A stretch of DNA of 17,113 nucleotides from Saccoglossus kowalevskii (taxonomy: Eukaryota; Hemichordata; Enteropneusta; Harrimaniidae): positions 435,178 to 452,290 of the forward strand of contig NW_003134352.1 of the NCBI RefSeq assembly GCF_000003605.2. The letters run 5' to 3'. Below, one piece after another: positions 1-8,418 of the stretch. Each line of letters begins with the position of its first letter. Within the stretch, counting starts at the first letter, position 1. A program made the translations under genes and the position numbers. Below the pieces are notes generated by a model. It did no database searches. It had not been told where the DNA came from and worked only from the letters and a program-made list of their open reading frames with translations.

Positions 1-372
1 TTCAATGAACCTAGGACTATACACCATATTAGTTTTTGGTAAATATGTATGCTTCTTAATCACTTAATTAACATAATTAATTAATACTGATATCTCAAGT
101 ATTGATCATCACATTTGAATAAAACTTGGTACATAAATGCTCTAGGACAATAGACGGCCTGATTAATTTTGGGTTAAAATCTGTTCATATTAACTCTCTA
201 ATTAGCATAATAATTAATATTTTTTGGGTTCTAATCACATTTCAATGAAACTTGGTACATTGTGCAGACCTTATTAGTTTTACACTTAAATCTGTTCATA
301 TCAGTTACCTGATTTACATAATTAGTTTTCAGCTATTCCATCAATATCTCAAGTACAAGTAATTTTGAATTA
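1..372. repeat. Degenerate tandem repeat, unit about 115-127 bp
   Basis: About three diverged copies of one unit. The marker block 'cacattt.aat.aaacttggtacat' occurs at 110 and again at 236, and 'tatctcaagta' occurs at 91 and 345, which gives a period near 127 bp. The window's first bases (ttcaatgaacctagg) match the same block, so the array is cut by the window edge. The motif 'caaacttggtacat' returns at about 636 in the neighbouring repeat, so both belong to one dispersed family. No coding potential is seen. The family is not named. Confidence 0.6.
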
Positions 373-435
373 ATTTTTAATGCGTCTTCAATACTCTCAG
401 CACACGGGAGTTCTTTCTAAGCTTTCTTTGATGTA

Positions 436-925
436 TTAATGAATGTGGTTCTCGTGCCATATCTCTGACTTGCTTTCACTGATTATGTTCAAATTTTAAA
501 TATTCATTATACATCATTTCATAGATAGACAGATATATTGGTTTGACGATTCTATTCAAAATGGCCAAATGGTGGCCATTTTTGTGCTAAAAAACATCAA
601 ATATCAAGCATTTCTGGATGGATTTCGTTCAAACTTGGTACATATATTAGACATTACAGGTTCCTGATGCACATCATTTTTTTTTCAGATCGGATTCAAA
701 ATGGCTGTCTGGTGGCCATTTTGTTTTAATGAATGGGCTTCTAGAGCCATATCTCTTAAATGCTTTGACTGATTATATTCAAATTTTATATATTCATTAT
801 ACATCATGTTATATATATACATGTATTCAAAATGGCTGATTTTGAATGCTGTTCCAGAGCAATATCTCTCAATATGGACAAGTACTTGTTTGACGATCAG
901 ATACAAATGTCAATCATTTTAATGT
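436..925. repeat. Direct duplication, period 290 bp, with nested sub-repeats
   Basis: The block starting 'ttaatgaatg' at 436 recurs at 726. Both copies continue through 'gccatatctct', 'ctgattat.ttcaaatttta' and 'attcattatacatcat' with scattered substitutions. A shorter related block (gagcaatatctct) follows near 855. Another sub-motif, 'caaaatgg...tggtggccatttt', appears at about 556-583 and 698-723. The sequence is intronic. An open stretch on the minus strand here (685-906) is a by-product of the repeat. The style resembles short dispersed repeats common in bivalve genomes, which is inference from memory of the style rather than from a search. Confidence 0.65.
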
Positions 926-1542
926 TAAAAAATCATATTCCTGACATGGTTATATTCCAGCTATATTACTATAAACAAAACTGTATATCTTAAATTTGAT
1001 AACTAACTGGGACTGTGCCATGCATGGCTTGTTTATTTAAATCAATCATAGAAGCTTAACTCCCTCATATGGCATTACCGGTACTTCTAGTACATAAGTA
1101 CAAGGCTCATCGTTAAATAATGGTATCTGTCGTTACAATGCTTCATTATTTTGCAGTCCGGTCTTGATAAGCCATGTTGAATGAAACACTGTGTACTATT
1201 GATGAGCGCACGATGGGAGTGTGTACTTCTGAATTTGTTTGGAGCATTTCATGGCTGTACAATGAATATCATTGTTTTTAAGGGTGCTCCTGTAACAATG
1301 ATTAATAAATTAAATAGCCTAACTCGTTGGATCCAAGGAAAATGGCCACAATATAAATCAATAGTGACTCTGAAATACTAGAAATCCACAGTACATAAAT
1401 AGCAAGAAATACAAGTGCATGTTCTAGATGGCATTCAATTTAGTGTACTTGGCAACACCACCTAGCCTGCCTGCCATGTGTCTCACTACTTGTTGTACCA
1501 CCTAACTTACCAAATGTTTTTTTTTTGTCCTTTGTCTTTCAG
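926..1542 (+). other. 3' end of upstream Trio intron
   Basis: AT-rich intronic sequence without a recognisable gene. It ends in a T-rich tract and CAG acceptor at 1540-1542 directly before the first visible exon. A 66-codon open stretch at 1181-1381 has no recognisable similarity and no splice context, so it is not called as a gene. The intron's donor lies left of the window. Confidence 0.8.
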
Positions 1543-1644
1543 ACATCTGATATAGGAATAACCGAACATATAGAAGGAGATTCTTGTAAATTAGCTTTGT
1601 GGACCGGTAGACAACCTACATCAGATAATAGAATTGTACTTAAG
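1543..1644 (+). CDS. trio: Trio/Kalirin RhoGEF, internal exon: PH1 domain, middle part
   Basis: This 34-codon exon is in phase 0 at both ends and begins TSDIGITEHIEGDSCK. It closely resembles the PH domain that follows the first DH (GEF1) domain of Trio and Kalirin. Recognisable pieces are the GITEH.EGD.CK..LW.GR strand segment and the PTSDN.IVLK strand that ends the PH beta-sandwich. In the family the DH1-PH1 unit activates Rac1/RhoG and steers cytoskeleton and axon growth. PH1 binds phosphoinositides and assists exchange. The acceptor is tttgtctttcag and the donor is a consensus gtaagt. The start of PH1 and all of DH1 must lie upstream of the window. Invertebrates usually have a single gene for vertebrate TRIO and KALRN, so the symbol trio is used. 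Confidence 0.95.
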
Positions 1645-2058
1645 GTAAGTGCACTTTATGCATGACCCCTACAAGTCAGACATCCCCGATCTTTTGGGAG
1701 AAAAAAGATTGGACATGTTCATTGTCAACGAGAATTTCTCAATTCTAAAAAATGCAATCAGTTGCCAGTGAAGTTCAGATAAATTTTGCTATTTAACTAC
1801 ATGTTATGTAATGCCCACTTTGAGATGATGCCCATTTCAAAGAAAAGTCAACTTGGTTTTGGCACTGCGATATTGATTTGAATTTTCTGTTTTTAATAAA
1901 AGAATATTTTGTGGTACTTTGTAAATATATATAACCTTGTTTTTATGTAAATTGAAAAAATATTTAGAACAAAAATGGAGTCAAACTAAACAAAAGAATT
2001 CTTTTTTTTCACCTGTGGTGGTGCACAACACATCTCAATTCAACTCTGTTGTTTGCAG
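1645..2058 (+). other. Trio intron (414 bp)
   Basis: A short phase-0 intron with gtaagt donor and ttgtttgcag acceptor. It is AT-rich. Nothing else is recognised inside. Confidence 0.93.
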
Positions 2059-2140
2059 GCATCCAGCCTAGACGCTAAGCAGGAGTGGGTGAAGAAACTC
2101 CGCGAAGTTATTCAAGAGAGACAAGTTCATTTACGAGGAG
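2059..2140 (+). CDS. trio: Trio/Kalirin RhoGEF, internal exon: PH1 C-terminal helix
   Basis: The 82-nt exon continues in frame as ASSLDAKQEWVKKLREVIQE and ends in a partial Gly/Ala codon (one base left over). This is the C-terminal alpha helix that caps PH domains. The near-invariant Trp is present (QEWV), and REVIQER.xHL.G is characteristic of Trio/Kalirin PH1. The acceptor follows ttgtttgcag and the donor is gtaagt. The segment completes the GEF1 catalytic cassette begun in the previous exon, only 414 bp upstream. Assignment to Trio/Kalirin rather than another DH-PH protein rests on the combined match of this exon, the preceding one and the SH3 exon. Confidence 0.95.
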
Positions 2141-2525
2141 GTAAGTTCATTCTTTGCTTCCCCTTGCATTAACACTTGGCGAATAAAAACCAGGCAGGCA
2201 GTCATACCACATGTGCTGAAAGTTTAACTTGCATCATGGGTAAAGTTCCTGGAGACTTTGTGTTATAATTTTCTTGAACATATGAAGCTCATATATTGGA
2301 CCAGTGTGAATTATATTGGAACCTCATTACCTAAAAGCATGTGTAAACAAAAAGTCTGCCATGTGTGTTGTGTGAGCTTTAATAAAGTTAATCAATCCGT
2401 TAATTTGCATGAAAGATGCCAAACATGAAAACAGATATTATTGTTAATATGAGAACAATGATCCACTATAAATATGCTATATACAAATTTTGTTGATTAA
2501 AATTGATTAATCTTGTTTTTTTCAG
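2141..2525 (+). other. Trio intron (385 bp)
   Basis: Phase-1 intron with gtaagt donor and ttgtttttttcag acceptor. No further feature is recognised. A minus-strand open stretch spanning 2497-2685 crosses an exon and is a shadow. Confidence 0.93.
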
Positions 2526-2604
2526 CTTTAAAGGATACTATCCGCCAACCGAGAACAACTTTTCTGAAATCTAACAGACTCACTGCCACTCCAAAACCTG
2601 CCAG
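2526..2604 (+). CDS. trio: Trio RhoGEF, internal exon: basic linker after PH1
   Basis: This 79-nt exon is flanked by a phase-1 intron upstream and a phase-2 intron downstream. Joined to the previous exon it reads ALKDTIRQPRTTFLKSNRLT followed by ATPKPAR. In Trio/Kalirin the PH1 helix is followed by 'G-A-L-K' and then a variable, basic, proline-containing linker. Here GALKD is kept, while the rest is lineage-specific and probably disordered. The donor is gtaagc. Support comes from the strong splice sites, the continuous frame into the next exon and the conserved first residues. Skipping this exon alone would shift the frame, so it is expected to be constitutive. Confidence 0.85.
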
Positions 2605-4769
2605 GTAAGCAGTTAGATTTAGTTTTAAAAACTTCCATAATGTTTTTACTTTAAAATATACAAATTCTGCTTGGAATTTACACATAATTTATGCCAAATA
2701 ATTGTAAATGAATAATATTTAGCTATACTAATGGCAGTTTTTGTAAATTTGTGAATTCCTGCTAACGCAGTTTATGTTATATTGCATGTCTTATGCAGTT
2801 AATTTTGATGGTTGCTAATGTTGACTTCGGTCCATGGTCGCATCCTAAATGTCATTATCACAGTTTTTCCAATTGGTTTAGAGATATATTTTGTTTTTTA
2901 AAAATTTCTTATTATGCTTGCCTACACAACACGCAGCAGCCATCTTGAATTGGTTGCTATGTATAATATATGTTCTCCTTGGGTGTACATGTATGGTTAT
3001 GACAATACTATTTCACATTGTTTGATGATGATTGCATTATGGGTAAAATGGATGGTTACATCAGGATGATTATATATAACAACCCAAATGATGACGCTGG
3101 CATTTTCCCCTAGCTTGATGTGTGGGGGCGCTATACTCTTGGTGCATGAAACTAAATCTAAATAATGTTTCAACCCTTAGACAATTTTTTTTAAACATTT
3201 TTATGTGTTTTTTTTCTACAATTTCTGTTAATTTTGAACCAAATTGACATAATTATCATCATCAATAATACAATTAATTTGACTATTTTGAAGCTTTGAG
3301 AAATTTCACTGGGTTTTAAGTTTACAATCTTGAACTAAATGTTCCATTATTATTTTACATGTTCTTGTGAATTCAATTTATCAAATTTTACCTTTTCGTG
3401 AAAATAGCAAAATTAAAAACCAGTGAATAACTAATTGTACAGTATTAATAATATTGTAAGGTGACAAAAGTTGACGTTGTTTTTAAAAAAAAAAAAGATT
3501 GTGAATCTTGTGAATGATTTTCTGAATTCAAATTGTCTGATTTACACATGAATACACAAAACTCCCACAGTGAACACTCATCATCTGCCTATGTTGAGAT
3601 TCCCTAGTTGACACTGTATCCTAATGTTTCAGTCAGCTGGTATATTCGCCTGCACAGTATCAGTGAACTGATCATTCCACTTACTAGTACATACATATCT
3701 GATGAGTATAAACACTGTTGTATTTTTTTAACTAAACATTTTGTCTAATTTTAGTTCTGGATTTTTGGAATAATTGACTACTGAGAGCATAGGGTTAATG
3801 ATTTGTAACATCTACAATTTAGGATGGGTGGGGTGGGAGGGCGTGTCCTATTAACTACACCTGTTTCAGGATCGTCATAGTGATAATATGTAAAGTTGAT
3901 TTTATCCATTGAGTGCAATGACAACTTTTGTAATCTTTATAATCAATATTTTGTAATCAATATAAACCTGCGTAATATCCCCGAAAAATATGACCAGTCG
4001 CTTACAGGAAAGTATTCCCTTTTGGTCCAAAATTAGCAAAGAAATTATGGAAAAACACATAAAAATGTGCATAAACAGTTTGTTGGAAAATGTTCCCATT
4101 TGGTGCAGGTATACCAGGGATACATAAAAAAATACATAAAAATGTGCAAAAACAGTTTGTTGGAAAATGTTCCCATTTGGTGCAGGTATACCAGGGATAC
4201 ATACAAAAAATACATAAAAATGTGCAAAAACAGTTTGTTGGAAAATGTTCCCATTTGGTGCAGGTATACCAGGGATACATACAAAAAATACATAAAAATG
4301 TGCAAATTGTGTCGGCGCAAAAAATCAAGGGTTATATCTAATTTTAGCCCTGATTTTAAATATCAATTAATTTATTTATTGACTTTGGTTTCGGTGGGAA
4401 AGTGTTTAACCACGGAACAATCATCTTAGAACATTGAAAAATACTTAATACTTTATGACCGTTTTACTGAGCCTGTTAAAAACAGTTCAAATTAGATTTA
4501 ACTTTATCCTCAAACGCTATCCTCTCTCCCTATCAACACTATTAATGATATAACCCCACCAGTCTTAGTCCATCAGCTGGTTCATTCCATTCATAGAATC
4601 GGGGGAGGTTCACATTTTCCAGTACTGGGTCATTCACATCTGACTTACAGCCAAGTCTGGTATTCCCATGGGTGACAAAAATAAACCAGTTCAGTTGGAA
4701 TGTTGATTTCTTCCGCCAGTCTCTCAGTTTTAACCTAGTCCGTTCTTGTCTTAATATCCATGTGTTCAG
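2605..4769 (+). other. Trio intron (2165 bp) with minisatellite
   Basis: Phase-2 intron with gtaagc donor. The acceptor ends tgtgttcag after a moderate pyrimidine tract. Apart from the 78-bp minisatellite near 4058-4307 it is AT-rich intron with an A12 run near 3485-3496 and a short perfect inverted repeat (atcagt/actgat) near 3659-3672. No exon-like segment or RNA gene is seen. Confidence 0.88.
4058..4307. repeat. Minisatellite, 78-bp unit, about 3.2 copies
   Basis: The block 'aaaaatgtgc' recurs at 4061, 4138, 4216 and 4294, giving spacings of 77, 78 and 78 bp. Copies two and three are almost identical. Each contains 'cagtttgttggaaaatgttc', 'catttggtgcaggtatacc' and 'agggatacat', with 1-bp changes in A runs. 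Because 78 is a multiple of three, several frames stay open on both strands. These open frames are artefacts of the repeat and not genes. High identity between copies suggests recent expansion, so copy number may vary between individuals. Confidence 0.93.
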
Positions 4770-4935
4770 AGATACAAGTTCAGAAGATATTGACAGTCTG
4801 ACCGAGAGCGAACACCACCTTGACTTGCGACAACATCACCATCATCTCCAAGTTAGTCCTGTAGACCAACAAGAGACGGCATCTATCACCTCGGTTTCTA
4901 CATCAAATACCAATAACACAGCTGATAGCGATAAG
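4770..4935 (+). CDS. trio: Trio RhoGEF, internal exon: Ser/Thr/Asp/His-rich linker
   Basis: This 166-nt exon has one base completing an Arg codon and then 55 codons, starting DTSSEDIDSLTESEHH and ending NNTADSDK. It links PH1 to the first SH3 domain. In vertebrate Trio/Kalirin the corresponding linker contains a 'DTISIASRTSQN..DSDK' stretch. Here ETASITSVSTSN followed by ADSDK matches it in position and character, which supports orthology. A lineage-specific feature is the His/Gln-rich patch (HH, then QHHHHLQ). Many acidic-flanked Ser/Thr suggest phosphorylation, which is inference. The acceptor was chosen by frame: it is the only AG nearby that accepts the phase-2 donor of the previous exon. 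The donor is gtaagc. Confidence 0.92.
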
Positions 4936-5828
4936 GTAAGCTTCTAAAAATTCATGTTCGTCACTCTCGCAGCTCTCTACCTTGCATCTCAATTGTCAAA
5001 CTCATACTAGACAAGTATTTTCCACATTTTAATTACTTCAGAATTTGTCTCAGTATTTCAAAGTTATTGCTTGCTTCCTCAGATTCCGAGCTGTTGTTGT
5101 GTGGATGAGGCACATAATACACATTTTTCTTTTGGCTACAAGTCTCAGATTTATGGTGAAAATGTTAATTTTGTTGACGGAGACTTTTAATCAAATTACT
5201 GTTTTTCCCTATTAGTAGCAATAATAATGAATCAGTGTTTAAAATAAGTCTTATTTTAATGATCTGCTATACATAAAAAGGAATTTTTAATTTATGTTCG
5301 CTTCTGTTATTAACATGACTTCATTTTCAAAATTATTTGCATGTATTTTGAACTTAGTTTTTTTAAATAAGGAAGATAATGAATCACAGATGTCTGGTAT
5401 TTTTTACAGCTTTCTATACAGTGTAATTTAAGATGCATTTAATGTCTTAGCTTGGAGCTATTAAGATTCAACTGAAATTACATAGTACAGTTGGAATAAC
5501 AACTCTTTACTCTCTGCCCCACCCATCTAAAATGGAATGACCATCTATGTAAGCAGTATTGGGTTATCCTAAATGAATTTTAGGGGTGGCAAATCTATTT
5601 GTCAGGGTTGTTCATCTGGCTGCCCATCTGATATGTATTAAATCTAGAATTGACTGATATTGTAAGCTGGAGCAGGTCGGCTGGCTCCAAAGTTGACATT
5701 TTACTTCTGGATGGTAGCTGTGTTTTCTTTCACTGACATTAAAAATATCCTGTGTCACATTTATAACCTGTTTTCCTGTTTAACTCAGAATAGATTATTT
5801 TGTTCAGCTAATTATTGTTCCATTATCA

Positions 5829-6741
5829 TGAATGAACCAATGGTGTATACTGAATGGACCAATCAGATTACATGAATAGTGTATACTGAATGGACCAATC
5901 AGATTACATGAATGGTGTATACTGAATGGACCAATCAGATTATGTGAATGGTGTGTACTTAATGGACCAATCAGATTACATGAATGGTGTATACTGAATA
6001 GACCAATCAGATTCTGTGAATGGTGTATACTGAATGAACCAATCAGATTACATGAATAGTGTATACTGAATGGACCAATCAGATTACATGAATGGTGTAT
6101 ACTGAATGGACCAATCAGATTACGTGAATGTTGTATACTAAATGGACCAATCAGATTACGTGAATAGTGTATACTATATGGACCAATCAGATTACATGAA
6201 TGTTTTTTACTGAATGGACCAATCAGATTACATGAATGTTGTATACTGAATGGACCAATCAGATTACATGAATAGTGTATACTGAATGGACCAATCAGAT
6301 TACATAAATGGTGTATACTGAATGGACCAATCAGATAACATGAATGTTGTATAACTGAATGGACCAATCAGATAACATGAATGTTGTATAACTGAATGGA
6401 CCAATCAGATTACCTGAATGTTGTATACTGAATGGACCAATCAGATTACATGAATAGTGTATACTGAATGGACCAATCAGATTACATAAATGGTGTATAT
6501 TGAATGGACCAATCAGATAACATGAATGTTGTATAACTGAATGGACCAATCAGATTACCTGAATGTTGTATACTGAATGGACCAATCAGATTACCTGAAT
6601 GTTGTATACTGAATGGACCAATCAGATTACATAAATGGTGTATATTGAATGGACCAATCAGATAACATGAATGTTGTATAACTGAATGGACCAATCAGAT
6701 TACCTGAATGTTGTATACTGAATGGCCCAATCAGATTACAT
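5829..6741. repeat. Minisatellite, 36/37-bp unit, about 25 copies, CCAAT box in every copy
   Basis: Head-to-tail copies of a unit with the core 'ggaccaatcagatta' followed by 'catgaatagtgtatactgaat' variants. I count 25 exact CCAATCAG boxes plus one degenerate first copy (CCAATGG). Most units are 36 bp. Units with 'gtataactg' are 37 bp. There are no unique spacers, so this is a minisatellite and not a CRISPR array. The minus strand stays open over long stretches (for example 5804-6367) because 36 is a multiple of three. It encodes a 12-residue repeat (NLIGPFSIHHSC) and breaks wherever a 37-bp unit occurs, which argues against a gene. Confidence 0.96.
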
Positions 6742-6864
6742 TAACATAAATGAAATGTTCTTATATTTTTTTTCTACATCTCATTTTACTGTAAGCATGT
6801 AAAAATTGCTCTCCTGAACACAATATTAATAAAAGTGATTGAGAGAGCTTATGTTTGAATTTCT

Positions 6865-6880
6865 TGATTTGCGCAAATCA
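6865..6880. promoter_or_regulatory. Perfect 16-bp palindrome with C/EBP-type core
   Basis: TGATTTGCGCAAATCA is a perfect palindrome whose centre TTGCGCAA is the C/EBP half-site dimer core known from bZIP proteins. It lies about 120 bp past the CCAAT minisatellite and 495 bp upstream of the SH3 exon. Binding is not shown. Such a palindrome can occur by chance in 17 kb. Confidence 0.3.
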
Positions 6881-7374
6881 TCTCCCAAGCATAGTCTTAT
6901 CTCTCTTCTCAAAAGACTGCTATCAATAAAACATTTCATATTGTACTTTTTTATATTTCTACAACAGATGTTGCTGAAGATTTTAAAATTTCTGCTATTA
7001 ATTGCTTAGAGTTTGTAGAATTACTGCCCTGAGCCACATCTCAAATTGAGATCAATCTGTTGTCTATTTTTGTTTGTCAGTGCATCTATCACTGATGTGC
7101 AAACAACATTTCTAGTATGCGCTCGCCTTACTAATAACATATTCACAATACTTTACAAGTTTTTGAAGTGATTTTTAAAATACTAAACTTTTTCCTGATA
7201 GATTTGAAAGAAATGATATTTTTTTTAAATTGATGGAGAATATTTTTCAATTTTAATTAAATGATATATTGTAGGATCGATCATTCAGATGTGAAAACAT
7301 CAATTGATTGTGTTTTTTACTGCGTTTATTTTATTCTTAATAACTAATTACGTTTTCTTTTATTCTTTCTGTAG

Positions 7375-7609
7375 ATTGGTAGCCGCTCCAGTGCTGAACT
7401 AACAATTATAATAGAAGATTACGAAGCCAGATCCTCCCAGGAGTTATCCGTCAAAAAGGGCCAAACAGTAGAAGTGTTAGAAAGGTCAGACAGTCAATCC
7501 GACTGGTATCTTGTCAGATCCTTGTCCGTGGAAAACTGTTCGACTCAGGAAGGCATAGTCCCCATTCGTACGCTAGGAGCTAGTAACTGTGTTAGAATGG
7601 AAAACGAAG
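7375..7609 (+). CDS. trio: Trio/Kalirin RhoGEF, internal exon: first SH3 domain
   Basis: 78 codons plus one base. The exon starts IGSRSSAELTIIIEDYEARS and ends with the VRMENE segment. It matches the first SH3 domain of Trio/Kalirin, which follows GEF1 and binds proline-rich partners and, in Kalirin, internal PxxP motifs that restrain the GEF. SH3 landmarks are the ALYDY-equivalent IIIEDYEA (exon residues 11-18), the family signature GQTVEVLER (29-37), the conserved binding-surface Trp in SDWYLVRS (42-49) and EGIVP (59-63) at the GxxP strand. The terminal SH3 Tyr is replaced (IRTL), as is usual for this family's atypical groove. The acceptor is ttctgtag. The donor GAAG|gtaggg is the weakest of the five, relevant to possible read-through into the intron. 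Confidence 0.96.
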
Positions 7610-7767
7610 GTAGGGCTAAATTATCTCTGATTTTTGTGTTGGATCCTGTCTTATACCAAAGAACTGCAAACTCATTTGAAGGTGGATGTAAAATTTTGTC
7701 ATTTCCTTTCTTTTATTTTACGTATGGTTGCTGGAGCGACCATGCCTCCAGATGCTTGTTTATATAG
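7610..7767 (+). other. In-frame read-through extension of the SH3 exon (possible alternative 3' end)
   Basis: If the weak gtaggg donor is not used, the SH3 reading frame continues for 52 codons (GRAKLSLIFVLDPVL onward, ending HASRCLFI) to TAG at 7765-7767. At this base composition a random frame stays open that long only a few percent of the time (estimate). A canonical AATAAA occurs at 8481-8486. A protein ending here would have Sec14, spectrin repeats, GEF1 and SH3 but no GEF2, the layout known for vertebrate Kalirin-8. The extension has no recognised domain, and transcription is not shown. Confidence 0.25.
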
Positions 7768-8410
7768 GAATGTATGATATGCATTTACTGTACCAGTTGA
7801 GTGAGTAAGTTTAGCGGTCGTAATTTGGCCCAGGAAATACCAAGTTGATCCCTTCCTGTATATAGTTACTTTTGGGCTGTACCCCTTAAAATAATTTTTA
7901 GCCAAGAATTCATCATATGAATGACAGAAAGTAGATTGTAATACTAACATTGCAGTCACTGTAAATCTGTAGCTCTTGGCAAAATTCGAACAAATTTTTT
8001 TTGCTCATATAAATGTTTTTTGAAATAGTTTTGTTATTACTCATGTATGTATTCAAAGAAGACGAGCTTTACGAGTTCCCTGTAGTATACCGTGTCTTGT
8101 TTAACTTTGGTGTAAGTGATTATTATTCTTTTTGTTTATAATGACCTTTGGTTTATTTCACCACCTCTGAAGTCATTCCCAGTGGTCTATGTTTTTCTTG
8201 TAGCTCTGTAGCAAGGTTGGATGTAGTAAGTTGTGTTGTGTGGTGATTCTATGCTTTATTGACTCTTATGTGCCATTTCTCATCACGTAAAACGATAATA
8301 TTATATGCTTGTTTTCTTGTGAAGTTTTCATCATAAGAGGAGAGATCCATTAGTATCAGTACACAGAATGTACTGCTTTGGTTAATTCTTGATTCCAACT
8401 CGGTGATGAG

Positions 8411-8418
8411 AACCGGTT
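8411..8418. promoter_or_regulatory. AACCGGTT, perfect Grainyhead-type site
   Basis: The 8-bp palindrome AACCGGTT equals the known consensus of Grainyhead/CP2 transcription factors, which are conserved across animals. It is a single short intronic match, so it is only a candidate enhancer site. Confidence 0.15.

Larger units (their letters stand above)
4936..7374 (+). other. Trio intron (2439 bp) with CCAAT minisatellite
   Basis: Phase-0 intron from gtaagc to a T-rich acceptor ending ttctgtag. Its middle third is a 0.9-kb 36-bp minisatellite. The flanks (4936-5828 and 6742-7374) are AT-rich with no recognised gene. The perfect palindrome at 6865-6880 is listed separately. Confidence 0.9.

Noticed and set aside
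1181-1381. 66-codon plus-strand open frame in the upstream intron
   Set aside because: No similarity to Trio GEF1 exons, no splice sites in the right phase, and length within chance expectation.
4002-4429. Overlapping open frames on both strands
   Set aside because: An artefact of a 78-bp repeat whose unit length is divisible by three. Unrelated peptides appear in several frames at once.
4784-4935. Alternative acceptor for the linker exon at 'aagttcag' (4783)
   Set aside because: It would start 14 nt later, breaking the frame with the preceding exon. The acceptor at 4769 fits phase and similarity.
5804-6694. Long minus-strand open frames with a 12-residue repeat (NLIGPFSI...)
   Set aside because: They are produced by the 36-bp minisatellite. 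They shift frame at each 37-bp unit, have no splice or domain support and lie antisense in an intron.
5829-6741. CRISPR-like array with 36-bp periodicity
   Set aside because: Units are contiguous without unique spacers, there are no cas genes, and the context is a spliced animal gene.
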